Counted from the first letter of the stretch, positions 33,803-43,567 are shown. The stretch is DNA of 64,000 bases from Paenibacillus sp. PL91 (GCF_012935325.2 NZ_JABBYG020000007.1:345463-409462), one strand, 5' to 3'. Notes: generated by a model from the letters alone, not told the origin. Numbers and translations: made by a program.

Positions 33803-35668
33803 GTGGGACAGGAGGAGCACCAATTTCTGTCCCTATTCTATTCAGATATGAGGCCTGCACTCGTGTTAACTCGACAAGATTCGCTGCGGAAGAAATTAGT
33901 GTGGTCAGCATTGATTTGTTTTGTCATACCGCTCGCCGTTATTTATTTAGTTACGAATTATTTTACGAGAGATATTATTTTGGAAAAAGTGGTATTGAAC
34001 GCAGAAGACTCGCTTAAAGTCGCTAAATCCGAAATAAACAGCGTCTTTGAGCAAACCTTGAATCTATCCAATTTTGTATTGATGAATAACGAAATCCGTC
34101 AAATGCTTATGGTCAATAAGGCTGAATTAGCCTTGCCGCAGCAGAAGCAAGAATATGCGGTCAATTTCAGCAAGCTATCGCGGATTTTGGACGATCTTTT
34201 TATCCAAAAGGATGATTTTCAGGTCACGATATTAGGGGTGAAAGAACCCTTCTATACGAACTATTCGCATAGCGACCTAAACCCGAGATTATGGTATGAG
34301 AAAAGCTGGTTTCCGCATTTAAATGAGCTGCCGATGTTCTCATCCTATTGGCTGGGAGAGCACGTCCAATCGGCGAAGACGAAGACCGCCTACGTTACGA
34401 TGGGACGACCGATCAAACGGACGGCTAGCATTCCTATCGGCTACATGATCGTTAATGTGAATGAACGGTTGATTCGGCCCTATCTCACCACAAATGAAAA
34501 TCAGGAAATGATTTTGTTAGACGCGAGCGGAGTTGTGATATCACATGATGACCCTGCCCGAATAGGGGAGAAGCTGCTATGGTGGAAGCAAGAGGGAATG
34601 GGGCGAACGATTGAAATAGAAGGCAAGAAATACATTTATGTGGAGCAGAGGCTAGAAAGCAATGATTGGCGAGTCGTCAGCCTTATTCCTTTGTCAGCAG
34701 CCATCGATAAGAACAGGCAGGTTTTGTTTATTAGCTTTATCGTTCAAGCCTTGTTTTTCTCCTTATTTTTTGGCTTATTGACGATACGGATCTCGGCATT
34801 GACGAAGCCGATTCGCGATTTAAGCGTGTTCGTAACGAAGATCGGACGCGGGCAGCTTGACGAGCGCAATGGCATTCGCGGGCATAACGAGGTCGGCCAT
34901 CTGGCTAAAACGATAGATTTTATGCTAGACCGTATTCAGGAAATGTTCGAGCAAATTACGGTAGAGCAGGCAAAGAAGCGCAAAGCCGAGCTGGAAATGC
35001 TGCAAGCGCAAATTAATCCGCATTTTATGTTCAACCTGCTCAATTCGATCAGGCTCAATATATTGGTGCAAGGGGATCGGGAGAATGCGGAATTAATCAA
35101 ATCGTTGTCCTCGCTGCTGCGAATGACGATTAATCGGGATAACGAGTTTATTCCTCTGCAAGAAGAGGTGGACACCGTGCTCCATTATGTGAAGCTGATG
35201 AATTTCCGCCATGCCAATCAGGTTAGGGTCGCTTATAACTTCGAGAATGGCTGCGAGCAAGCATTAGTTCCGCGCTTCATGATACAGCCATTGATTGAAA
35301 ATGCGATTATTCACGGCTTTGAGCAATATGACGGCGAAATCTTTATCGAAGCCAGCAAGGAGAAAGGCGATGGACGCGAGCTGCTGCAAATAAAGGTGCG
35401 GGATAACGGCATCGGCATGACGGAGGGCAAGCTGAAGGAGCTTCAAGCAAAAAGCGAGGACGATCATGATGCGCAGGATAGCGAGAGAAAAAGTTTTTCC
35501 GGTATCGGCGTCAAAAACGTGTTTCAAAGGCTGCGCCTCGTTTATGGAGAGTCTGTTAAATCGACGATCGAAAGCGAGTCCGGTGTTGGAACGACGATAA
35601 CTTTAATTTTTCCATTTGAATGTGAGAGAGCAGGTGCGCAGCGTGTTGACGGCAATTCTAGTGGATGA
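33803..35668 (+). CDS. YesM-type sensor histidine kinase (HPK family with HAMP)
   Basis: This is a membrane sensor kinase of about 621 residues. A TM segment (ALICFVIPLAVIYLV) is followed by an extracellular sensor region (~65-300), a second TM segment (~310-335), a HAMP domain (~335-390) and the His_kinase domain with the phospho-accepting His in QAQINPHFMFNLLNSI. The HATPase domain has IQPLIENAIIHGFE and DNGIGM...GIGVKNVFQRL. Such kinases pair with YesN-type AraC regulators and sit beside carbohydrate importers. The start is uncertain. GTG 33803 is the longest, with AAAGGG 11 bases upstream. ATG 33848 is possible but lacks a ribosome binding site. The best Shine-Dalgarno, GGAGGAG (33811-33817), is placed only for an in-frame CTG at 33827. 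The 3' end overlaps the regulator gene by 26 bases. Confidence 0.9.
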   Translation: MGQEEHQFLSLFYSDMRPALVLTRQDSLRKKLVWSALICFVIPLAVIYLVTNYFTRDIILEKVVLNAEDSLKVAKSEINSVFEQTLNLSNFVLMNNEIRQMLMVNKAELALPQQKQEYAVNFSKLSRILDDLFIQKDDFQVTILGVKEPFYTNYSHSDLNPRLWYEKSWFPHLNELPMFSSYWLGEHVQSAKTKTAYVTMGRPIKRTASIPIGYMIVNVNERLIRPYLTTNENQEMILLDASGVVISHDDPARIGEKLLWWKQEGMGRTIEIEGKKYIYVEQRLESNDWRVVSLIPLSAAIDKNRQVLFISFIVQALFFSLFFGLLTIRISALTKPIRDLSVFVTKIGRGQLDERNGIRGHNEVGHLAKTIDFMLDRIQEMFEQITVEQAKKRKAELEMLQAQINPHFMFNLLNSIRLNILVQGDRENAELIKSLSSLLRMTINRDNEFIPLQEEVDTVLHYVKLMNFRHANQVRVAYNFENGCEQALVPRFMIQPLIENAIIHGFEQYDGEIFIEASKEKGDGRELLQIKVRDNGIGMTEGKLKELQAKSEDDHDAQDSERKSFSGIGVKNVFQRLRLVYGESVKSTIESESGVGTTITLIFPFECERAGAQRVDGNSSG

Positions 35669-37256
35669 CGATTATCCGGTCATACGTTATCTCTCACAAA
35701 CGGTATTATGGCAGGAGCTCGATATTAAGCTGATCGGCTGTTATTCAAATGGCCTAGAGGCTTGGGAGGCCGCATGCCAAAATCCGCCCGACATTATTTT
35801 GACCGATATTGGCATGCCTAAGATGAGCGGGCTTGAGATGCTGGAGAAATTTTGCGAAATTAATCCGAAAGGCAGAGCTGTTGTGCTTTCCTGCCACAAT
35901 GAATTTAAGTATGCGCAGCAAGCGCTGAAGCTGAATGTGAAGGATTATATATTGAAGGAAAGTTTGGATGTCGAAGAGCTGCAAGCGATCTTGAAAAATA
36001 TCGTGACCGATTTGCAGGCGGAAAATAAGAAAACGACAGACATGCTCTTGTATAAGCAAAAAGAGGCGATGAATCAATCGGCGTTTAAGGAAAAGTTTCT
36101 GAAAGACACCTTGTTTCAATCGTTCTGGAAAAAAGAGACCTGGATCGAGCACGGCAGGGCCAACGGTGTTTTGCTTCATGCCAAAAGCTACATCCCGCTC
36201 GTTCTTATTATTGACCGGATGTCGACCGTAGCAAGCAATAGGAAATTAAACGATTATACGATTGCTTTCTCGGTGGAAAATGTATTGCAGGACTTATTGG
36301 ATTCTTCCCGCTGGTTGACGTTCCGTTACAGCAATAAGCAGCTCGTTATTTTGTATGGCAGCGATGAGCCCGCCAAAGATCAGCAGCTCATTTATTATGC
36401 GATGCGGGAGGCTATTGCAGCTATCCAAACGTACTTAAAAATATCGGTTTCCTGTATTCAGGGAAGGGAAACGAGAGGGCCAAAAGAAATGCAAGAGGTT
36501 CTGCTGCCAATGCTGAAGCAGCCGGAGCATTGCTTTTACCTGAGGGAATCGACCGTTCATAGCTTCGAAATCGCGCCCTTTTCGAAAGAAGATATGTATA
36601 CCGAGTATGCTCAGTTATTCGCGCGCATTAATCAAAGCATCGCTTTAAATGAGCCTGATGCACTGCGGAATACGATCGTGGAGTGGTCAAATGTCGTTCG
36701 AGTGAAAAAATTCCATCCTAGCGACGTGAAGGAGCTCGTGCTGCAGCTGCTCATGGACTTGCAAATGAAGACGAAGGTTACGCTCCAGTATCATCCCTTC
36801 CTATCCGGCGAGAAATTATATGATGCGGTGAACGCGATTGAAACGCTGGATCATTTGGAGGAGTGGATGATTAAGCATTTGAATGAGCTCTCCAGACGAT
36901 TAAGCATCTATGCGATCAGCTCAAGACGGACGGAAGTGATCAAGGCGCAGCAATTTGTCGTAACGCATGTTACGGAAAAACTGACACTTGAGGATATGGC
37001 TCATCATTTGAACTTGAATTCCAGCTATTTTAGCCGCCTGTTCAAAAAAGAGACGAACCAAAATTTCATCGAATATGTCAATATGGTCAAGCTGCAGAAA
37101 GCAAAGGAGCTGCTTCAGCAATCTAGCAAAAGCGTTGAAGAAATTTCGGATTATTTGGGATATGCCAACAAAAGTTACTTCATTAAATTGTTCAAGCGAG
37201 AGATGGGCATGAGACCTAGCGAATATTCGGTTTGGAGCAAAGGCCATTTCGAGTAA
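35643..37256 (+). CDS. YesN-type response regulator with AraC DNA-binding domain
   Basis: This is a 537-residue regulator with an N-terminal receiver (~1-120; Asp in IILTDIGMPKMSG, Lys in YILKES). A long middle region without a clear family match follows. The C-terminal double helix-turn-helix of the AraC/XylS family (~440-535) has LTLEDMAHHLNLNSSYFSRLFKKE and SVEEISDYLGYANKSYFIKLF. I place the start at GTG 35643, about eight bases behind AGCAGG and giving a normal receiver N terminus; TTG 35616 opens the frame. The gene overlaps the kinase, so the pair is co-translated. It probably activates the importer and/or the downstream GH88 and surface-protein genes. Confidence 0.92.
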   Translation: MLTAILVDDDYPVIRYLSQTVLWQELDIKLIGCYSNGLEAWEAACQNPPDIILTDIGMPKMSGLEMLEKFCEINPKGRAVVLSCHNEFKYAQQALKLNVKDYILKESLDVEELQAILKNIVTDLQAENKKTTDMLLYKQKEAMNQSAFKEKFLKDTLFQSFWKKETWIEHGRANGVLLHAKSYIPLVLIIDRMSTVASNRKLNDYTIAFSVENVLQDLLDSSRWLTFRYSNKQLVILYGSDEPAKDQQLIYYAMREAIAAIQTYLKISVSCIQGRETRGPKEMQEVLLPMLKQPEHCFYLRESTVHSFEIAPFSKEDMYTEYAQLFARINQSIALNEPDALRNTIVEWSNVVRVKKFHPSDVKELVLQLLMDLQMKTKVTLQYHPFLSGEKLYDAVNAIETLDHLEEWMIKHLNELSRRLSIYAISSRRTEVIKAQQFVVTHVTEKLTLEDMAHHLNLNSSYFSRLFKKETNQNFIEYVNMVKLQKAKELLQQSSKSVEEISDYLGYANKSYFIKLFKREMGMRPSEYSVWSKGHFE

Positions 37257-37325
37257 AACGGAGAGAGCTAGAGGAATAGAGGACAAAGCAAGGTGATGGA
37301 TAACGTATAAGGCGGTGAATGGTTT

Positions 37326-38441
37326 ATGTGGCAAACAGCAATTAATGATGCGATTGGCAAAGTGAAACAAAATATTGGTAAACACCCAGGAAAGCTGCCG
37401 CATATTACAGAAGGGCAGCGTTATGAATGGGGAGAGAATGACGATTGGATAGAGGGCTTCTACATCGGCATGATGTGGCTTGCCTACGAATACAGCGATG
37501 ATTCCTTCTATAAGGAAGCGGCGGAATCATACCTGCCGAACTTTAAAGACCGTCTGGATCGCCATGTAGCGCTGGATCATCATGATATCGGTTTTTTATA
37601 TTCATTGTCAGCAGTGGCGCAGTGGCGTGTGACGGGAAGTGAAGAGGCGCGTTCGGTCGCTCTGCAAGCGGCAGAAAAACTTTATTCGCGCTGGCGGCCG
37701 CAGCTTGGCATTATTCAAGCATGGGGCAAGGAGGATGACCCGGAAAATGGCGGACGGATGATCATCGATTGTTTAATGAATCTTCCGCTCTTATTCTGGG
37801 CATATGAGCAGACTGGCGAGCAGAAGTATTATGATATTGCGTACAAGCATGCTTGTACAAGCCAAAAGTTTTTGGTGCGCGGAGATCGGTCGTCTTACCA
37901 TACGTTTTATTTTGACCCCAAAACCGGCCATGCCCTTCGAGGCGGGACGCATCAAGGCTATGAGGATGGCTCAACTTGGACGAGAGGCCAAGCATGGGGC
38001 ATTTATGGCTTCGCTCTTGCCTATCGTTATACGAAGGATGCCGCTTTTTTGGAGACGTCCAGACGGCTGGCGCATTACTTCATTGAGCATCTGCCGGAGG
38101 ATCAGGTTGCATATTGGGATTTTGATGTGCCGATTGAATCGCATACACCGCGAGATAGCTCAGCATCTGCCATTGCCGCTTGCGGCCTGCTTGAATTGCT
38201 GGAGGTGCTGTCTGCGGACGATTCCGACCACGCCATATTCGAGGAGGCGCTCCAAAGCAGCATGGGGTCGTTGTTCAGCCGATATGCAACAACAGATCTG
38301 CCGGATGCGGAAGGACTGCTGCGGCACGGGTCCTATCATGTGCGCGGCGATCGTGCGCCTGATGATTATATGATTTGGGGCGATTATTATTATGTGGAAG
38401 CGCTGATTCGCATGCAGAAGGGGATTAAAGGCTACTGGTAA
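37326..38441 (+). CDS. Unsaturated glucuronyl hydrolase (glycoside hydrolase family 88)
   Basis: GH88 enzymes hydrate the 4,5-unsaturated uronate at the non-reducing end of oligosaccharides made by polysaccharide lyases and release a keto-uronic acid. The 371-residue sequence follows the well-studied UGL of Bacillus sp. GL1 closely along its length. LDHHDIGFLYSLSA carries D87 and MIIDCLMNLP carries D148, the counterparts of the two catalytic aspartates D88 and D149. GGTHQGYEDGSTWTRGQAWG and WGDYYYVEALIRM are also conserved. There is no signal peptide, so it acts in the cytoplasm on imported oligosaccharides. It lies 70 bases after the YesN-type gene and ends at a terminator. Substrate specificity (glycosaminoglycan, gellan or xanthan fragments) cannot be read from sequence. 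Confidence 0.92.
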   Translation: MWQTAINDAIGKVKQNIGKHPGKLPHITEGQRYEWGENDDWIEGFYIGMMWLAYEYSDDSFYKEAAESYLPNFKDRLDRHVALDHHDIGFLYSLSAVAQWRVTGSEEARSVALQAAEKLYSRWRPQLGIIQAWGKEDDPENGGRMIIDCLMNLPLLFWAYEQTGEQKYYDIAYKHACTSQKFLVRGDRSSYHTFYFDPKTGHALRGGTHQGYEDGSTWTRGQAWGIYGFALAYRYTKDAAFLETSRRLAHYFIEHLPEDQVAYWDFDVPIESHTPRDSSASAIAACGLLELLEVLSADDSDHAIFEEALQSSMGSLFSRYATTDLPDAEGLLRHGSYHVRGDRAPDDYMIWGDYYYVEALIRMQKGIKGYW

Positions 38442-38468
38442 CAATCACGGTGGGCGGCAGCTTATAGC

Positions 38469-38512
38469 AAAAAAGAACCTTTGAATTCATTTGGATTCGG
38501 AGGTTCTTTTTT
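38469..38512 (+). terminator. Intrinsic terminator after the GH88 gene
   Basis: AAAAAAGAACCT (38469-38480) pairs with AGGTTCTTTTTT (38501-38512), with an additional inner GAAT/GATTC pairing. The T run is part of the stem. Confidence 0.82.
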
Positions 38513-38639
38513 GCGTTGGAGAGGTGGTTCATCACGTAAAGGCGTTTCCAATCTCATAATCAGCTGCAATAGCTGAAAAAGGTAAAATTTATACGACATC
38601 AGTCAAATTTATTCATTATAGCGAAGTTTGCTTTCTGTC

Positions 38640-38674
38640 TATAATGGTACAAAGCATAATTGTAAGTGCTTACA
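38640..38674 (+). promoter_or_regulatory. -10 element and cre-like operator before the PrsA-like gene
   Basis: A perfect TATAAT (38640-38645) without a good -35 is followed 15 bases later by TGTAAGTGCTTACA (38661-38674). This is an inverted repeat with arms TGTAAG/CTTACA. It matches the CcpA catabolite-responsive element TGWAANCGNTNWCA except for TG in place of the central CG. Its position at about +10 to +25 would suit repression by CcpA, or by another LacI-family repressor. Confidence 0.55.
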
Positions 38675-38697
38675 TTTATGGAGGGAGGAAGGATGTT

Positions 38698-39741
38698 GTG
38701 AGAAGGAAAAGGCTTCTATTCGCTTTAGCTAGCATCCTGATTTTATTTATTGCCGGGGCATTTGGGCTTGGCGACATGCGGTCATTAGGCTCCAATGCAA
38801 ACACTGCTTTTTCGATCGGCAAGTACAACGTATCGGATCGTGAATTTGAAGCTTTTTTGCAAAATAACAAGGCCTTAGCAACCAGCTATTTCAAACGCAC
38901 CTATAATGCCGATTACGGCAAGAGCTTTTGGACCTCTTCCTTTAACGGCGAAAACCCGCTCGCGTATGCGAAGCAAAAAGCATTGGATGAGCTTACTAAG
39001 GTTAAGATCGAGCAAATCATCATGAAAGAGAACGGTATCGTCAGCGACATTTCCTATGAGGCGTTCTTGAAGAGATATGAGCAGGAAAATAAGGATCGAG
39101 CAAAAAAGCTCGCAAATAAGCAGCCTATCTACGGTCCCCAAAAATATGGGCTAGCGGAGTACTACTCCTATTACCATAGCATGAACGTTCAAAAGCTAAT
39201 CGATAAATGGACGAAGGAAGCTCAGCGCACGCTGTCCGATGGTGAACTTAAATCCTACTATGACAAGGTGAAGGAGCCGTATTTTCATAAAGGCTATGCG
39301 TTTGATTATGAGAAAATTTCGCTCCAGAACGAAGCGGGCGAGCAGGAACAATTAATTAAGATCCGCCAAGTCTCTACTGAAAAAAATATCCCCGTTGACG
39401 AGGCAGCGGCTTTTCTTGGTGAAGAGGTAACGACCGAGCATCTGACCTTGAACCTGGATGAGACCTCGAAAGAAGACACACAATCTCAAAATCTGTACCT
39501 CCAGTTTCTCGATTTCTCGACAGGCGAGCTCAGCGAGATCGAACAATCCGACAACGAATGGTTTATGTACAGGCTTGTGTTGAAGCGGGATAAAGGGCTT
39601 GAAAAGTATGAGGAAGTAAAAAGCGCAGTCATTCAGCTTTATGTGCAAGAGCGTCTGGAAGCGGAAGTGGGCAAGCGTTTGAAAGAATCGAAGGTTCAAT
39701 TGAATAAGGAGGTGTTCCACAACATTACGATCAAAACATGA
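38698..39741 (+). CDS. Membrane-anchored PrsA/SurA-like protein without a recognisable PPIase core
   Basis: The product has 347 residues. A basic start and one hydrophobic segment (LLFALASILILFIAGAFGL) make a signal anchor. The following region resembles the N-terminal chaperone part of SurA/PrsA foldases: KYNVSDREFEAFLQNN, then helices with ALDELTKVKIEQIIMKENGI. The middle, where a parvulin domain would lie (~200-320), has no clear parvulin motif. The C terminus has a helix like the closing chaperone helix (YVQERLEAEVGKRLKES). The start is GTG 38698, nine bases behind GGAGG (38684-38688); the frame is open from 38644. It is cotranscribed with the beta-helix SLH gene 25 bases downstream, so a role as its extracytoplasmic folding factor is an attractive inference. 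The family assignment is moderate. Confidence 0.55.
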   Translation: MRRKRLLFALASILILFIAGAFGLGDMRSLGSNANTAFSIGKYNVSDREFEAFLQNNKALATSYFKRTYNADYGKSFWTSSFNGENPLAYAKQKALDELTKVKIEQIIMKENGIVSDISYEAFLKRYEQENKDRAKKLANKQPIYGPQKYGLAEYYSYYHSMNVQKLIDKWTKEAQRTLSDGELKSYYDKVKEPYFHKGYAFDYEKISLQNEAGEQEQLIKIRQVSTEKNIPVDEAAAFLGEEVTTEHLTLNLDETSKEDTQSQNLYLQFLDFSTGELSEIEQSDNEWFMYRLVLKRDKGLEKYEEVKSAVIQLYVQERLEAEVGKRLKESKVQLNKEVFHNITIKT

Positions 39742-39765
39742 TTCCATCAAAATATGAGGAGGTAG

Positions 39766-42700
39766 ATGTTTTTGAAACATCTAATGAAGCAAAAGCTCGT
39801 TTCAATGATTCTGTTCGTAGCACTCTTAACGACAATGGCGATCCCCGCTGTTTCGGCGCAGGAGCTCAGCGAATCTTCGGAGGAAGCGCAGCCGACGGCT
39901 GCAGCAGAACAGACGGTATCAGGCTCAACCTATTATGTGAGCAATGCGGGAAATGATGCAAACGATGGTAAATCGGAAGATCAAGCGTGGGCATCATTAG
40001 AGAAGGTCAACAGCGTAAGCTGGCAGCCCGGGGACCGGATTTTATTCAAGGCTGGAGACGTATGGAATGGCTCCTTGAAGCTAAGAGGGATTTCGGGAAC
40101 GCAAGAAGCGCCTATTGTTTTCGATAAATACGGCAGCGACGATCCGTCTATAAGACCGATCATTAATGGCAATGGTACAACAACGACTGAAAAATCAGCT
40201 ATTATCCTTAACTATGCAGGTGTAAAAGATAAAACGTTATCCGCAACGATCGATGTTGTCGATGGCAGCTATCTGCAATTTAGCAACTTCGAATTAACGA
40301 ACAAAAACCCTGACGTTGTCTCTCAGCGTGCGGGCATCAACATTAGAACGGCCTCGACAAATGTAACGGAATGGGAAGCTAATCCACACCGGGGCATCGT
40401 AGTAAGAAACAACTACATACATGATGTCGACGGCAACCCTTCAGGCTGGAAGGTAGGCAGCGGCGGCATTCTGATCCTAGGCAATATTGAGGATGTGCTC
40501 GTTGAGGGGAATACCGTTGAACGAGTTGATATTGAAGGGATTCGGAATGCGGGACTTTACCGGGAAGGCGACACGAAAGCCAACTTTCCTAGAGTTCTCA
40601 AAAATATCGTGTTCAATAACAATTATGTTGCCGACGTGCAGGGTGACGGCTTCGTCATGAGCAATGTGGGAACCAACGGCAGAATGGAATACAATACGGT
40701 TGTCAGACATTCTGCGAAAAATGTAGGCAATGTTAACTATGCCGGCCTTTGGGTCATCGGCGTAAAGGATATGGTCATCCAATATAATGAGGTGTATGGC
40801 GGTATTTATGGCTACAACGACGGACAGGCTTTTGATGTGGACATGTTCTGCGAAGGAACGCTGTATCAATACAACTATAGCCATAGCAACCGCGGCGGAT
40901 TCATTCTATTTATGAGCGGCTCCACAAACTCGCTCGTGCGCTATAACGTCAGCGTAAATGATGGAGACGGACGATATCTCTTCCATTACCTGCCGACTAC
41001 GCTTGGAGATGCGCCGCTGATTCATAACAACACATTCTTTACGGATGCGCATGTGCAGACGAAGCTGATCAGCGATCCGGGAAAATATTTAAGATTTTAC
41101 AATAACATCTTCTACTCCAAGGCCAATACGCCGATCGGTCAAGATCGCTTTGCTGGCGGCGAAGTGAAAAATAATATCTTTTATCCGGGGAGCGGCTATC
41201 TTGACTTGAAGCTTACTGGATTGTCACTCGAACAAAACTTGTTTGCGAGTCCGCAATTCGCAAGAGCGGGCGAGGAGCCAAAGGATATCGTTAACGCTAG
41301 CCAAAGCGCGTTTGATGTAGAAAAGTTAAATGGATACAAGCTGCTTCCAGGCTCGCCGGCTATCGATGCGGGGATGGATATGACGGCCTTGACGCCGTCC
41401 GTATGGGCATCTGCGACAAAGGACTTCTTCAATAATCCGATTTCATCAGCTGCTAAAACGGATATCGGAGCGCATGAATATTCGGGTGATGCGCCAAGCG
41501 AGCAGGCACCGGAAATGATGCCGCAAACCATCGTCATCGACAAGCCGGTGCTGGAGCTTCATGCCAAGCATAGAGGAGAGAAGCTGTCCGCAATAGTCGG
41601 GCCTGAGAATGCTTGGTTTAAAGGCATTAAGTGGTCCAGCAGCAATCCAGCTGTAGCGGCAATTAATGCGCAAGGATTTGTGTCGCCGCTGCTTGAGGGA
41701 GAAACGACCATTACGGCTGAAAGCACCATTAATCCGAGTGTTAAAGCGGAGTCACGGGTCATTGTTCACGCACCTTCCAAGGTCATATCCTATCAGATCG
41801 CTTCGGACGGCACGGAGCTATCGGATGAGAAATCTAAGCTGCAGCTAAGAATTGACGGTGTGACCGAGGAACAAAATACGATCCAATATGCAGATTATCA
41901 TCAAGTGGAGTATGCGACAAATAATGAGAATGTTGTTGTTGATTCCTTGACGGGCAAGCTTGAAGTGACCGGCGACTTAAGCGGTGTGACGGAGGTTGAG
42001 GTTTCCGCTAAGGTGCAGGAATACAAGGATTTAATTTATTCGGAAAGCTTCGAGAACGGCTGGAATGACTTCACGCCGGAGACGGGCACGAGCATAACAA
42101 CGGGCAGCATATCTGATGCAGTCGCGTATCATGGCGATCAAAGCGCCCTTTATGTAGTTGGAAACGGCAGCAATGCCATTCAAAAGGTGTTTGGCGGCAA
42201 GCAGCAGGGCGTCGTATCGATGATGCTTTATGATGACGGCTCCGAAAGCTCGAAGACGCGAGTGGTCGCGCATGTCGGCAACGCTAGAAGCAGCTTGCTG
42301 GCAGGAATGGGCTTGCTCTATGATGGCAGCGCTTATGGCTCATTGACCCATTACTCGGTAAGGGCAAGCGCTTCTTCAACCGCATGGGAGGCAACGCCGA
42401 TTAAGCGGAGCGTAGGCTGGCATGAGCTGAAGTGGGATTACACATCGGGAACCGATTTGAAGATGTATATCGATGGTCAATTGGTGAAAACAACGACAGC
42501 GATTGCAAGCTTTGACCGGATCGTACTCGGCTACTTATGGGATAGTGCGAATGGACGTACATTTGCCTTCGATAATATCAAATACGCTTCGACGGGCGAG
42601 TTAGTCACATTGCCGACCAAAGCGCTAACGCTTCATGTAAAACAGCCTGTGCCTGAGCCGCCAACATGGGAGAAAGGGGCAGTAACCGCTTCGAACGTGT

Positions 42701-43560
42701 CTCAAACCGGGGTAACCTTGGACTGGAGCGGGGCTGATGATGCGCCTAGCATTACCGAATACGCAGTTTATAAAGATGGCGTAAAGCAGGCGAGCGTAGC
42801 AGGCAGTGTATATAGCTATCAAGTTGTCGGGCTGACTGCGGACACATCGTACGCGTTCAAAATAGAAGCGAATAACGCAGGCGGCAAATGGAGCGAGGAT
42901 GGCCCTAGCGTTGTTGTGAGGACGCTAGCGAATTCCACCTCGCCTGGCGACGGCAACCCTGGAGGGGGGATCTCGAAGCCTGAACCGGAGAAACCGGATG
43001 TAGAAGAGCCTTCCAAGCCATCCGTACCTATCGTTCTAACTGATATTGAAGGCCACTGGGCATCCAAAGCGATTCAAGAAGCGGTTCAGCTTAAATTCAT
43101 AAACGGTTACACGGACAATACGTTCCGTCCGAATGCAAACGTAACGCGTGGAGAATTTGCGGCGATGCTAGCAAGAGCGCTGCATTTGGAAGCAGAAGCA
43201 GATATCGATTTTGCAGATTTGAACCAAATTCCGGCTTGGGCTAGGCCATATATTGCGAGCATGGTGAAGTCCGGTATTGTAAGCGGATTCCAAGACAATA
43301 CTTATCGTCCGGCTCAGGCCATTACGCGCATAGAGATTGCGGCGATGATTGTCCGGGCGTTAAAGCTTCCGCTTGAGAATCATGTAGAGTTAACGTTTAA
43401 GGATGCGGATGAAATATCGGCATGGGCAAAGCCATATGTAGCCGCGGCATTCAAAGCGAAGCTTATTCAAGGCAGAGAAGGCGGCATCTTCGCTCCTGCG
43501 GATAACGCAACCAGAGCAGAAGCAGTTACGATGATTTTAGCATTGCTGAATAGCAAATAG
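39766..43560 (+). CDS. Secreted parallel beta-helix protein with Big2, LamG-like, FN3 and three SLH domains (putative polysaccharide lyase)
   Basis: The product has 1264 residues. A signal peptide ends near residue 31 (TTMAIPAVSAQE). A right-handed parallel beta-helix fills ~45-570. It opens with STYYVSNAGNDANDGKSEDQ, typical of surface beta-helix carbohydrate-active proteins, and has many N-rich turns (VVRNNYIHDVDGN, VFNNNYV). Next come a Big2-like Ig domain (~585-667), a LamG-like jelly roll (~753-945), an FN3 domain (~961-1055), a Pro/Glu linker and three SLH repeats (~1090-1264; each with a W-A and a FRPNANVTRGEFA-type box) that bind secondary cell-wall polymer. ATG 39766 lies only two bases after AGGAGGT; TTG 39772 has better spacing. 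The neighbouring GH88 suggests a lyase acting on uronate-containing polymer. Polysaccharide lyase families 6 and others use this fold, but no family was proven. Confidence 0.85.
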   Translation: MFLKHLMKQKLVSMILFVALLTTMAIPAVSAQELSESSEEAQPTAAAEQTVSGSTYYVSNAGNDANDGKSEDQAWASLEKVNSVSWQPGDRILFKAGDVWNGSLKLRGISGTQEAPIVFDKYGSDDPSIRPIINGNGTTTTEKSAIILNYAGVKDKTLSATIDVVDGSYLQFSNFELTNKNPDVVSQRAGINIRTASTNVTEWEANPHRGIVVRNNYIHDVDGNPSGWKVGSGGILILGNIEDVLVEGNTVERVDIEGIRNAGLYREGDTKANFPRVLKNIVFNNNYVADVQGDGFVMSNVGTNGRMEYNTVVRHSAKNVGNVNYAGLWVIGVKDMVIQYNEVYGGIYGYNDGQAFDVDMFCEGTLYQYNYSHSNRGGFILFMSGSTNSLVRYNVSVNDGDGRYLFHYLPTTLGDAPLIHNNTFFTDAHVQTKLISDPGKYLRFYNNIFYSKANTPIGQDRFAGGEVKNNIFYPGSGYLDLKLTGLSLEQNLFASPQFARAGEEPKDIVNASQSAFDVEKLNGYKLLPGSPAIDAGMDMTALTPSVWASATKDFFNNPISSAAKTDIGAHEYSGDAPSEQAPEMMPQTIVIDKPVLELHAKHRGEKLSAIVGPENAWFKGIKWSSSNPAVAAINAQGFVSPLLEGETTITAESTINPSVKAESRVIVHAPSKVISYQIASDGTELSDEKSKLQLRIDGVTEEQNTIQYADYHQVEYATNNENVVVDSLTGKLEVTGDLSGVTEVEVSAKVQEYKDLIYSESFENGWNDFTPETGTSITTGSISDAVAYHGDQSALYVVGNGSNAIQKVFGGKQQGVVSMMLYDDGSESSKTRVVAHVGNARSSLLAGMGLLYDGSAYGSLTHYSVRASASSTAWEATPIKRSVGWHELKWDYTSGTDLKMYIDGQLVKTTTAIASFDRIVLGYLWDSANGRTFAFDNIKYASTGELVTLPTKALTLHVKQPVPEPPTWEKGAVTASNVSQTGVTLDWSGADDAPSITEYAVYKDGVKQASVAGSVYSYQVVGLTADTSYAFKIEANNAGGKWSEDGPSVVVRTLANSTSPGDGNPGGGISKPEPEKPDVEEPSKPSVPIVLTDIEGHWASKAIQEAVQLKFINGYTDNTFRPNANVTRGEFAAMLARALHLEAEADIDFADLNQIPAWARPYIASMVKSGIVSGFQDNTYRPAQAITRIEIAAMIVRALKLPLENHVELTFKDADEISAWAKPYVAAAFKAKLIQGREGGIFAPADNATRAEAVTMILALLNSK

Positions 43561-43567
43561 GCGGTCA

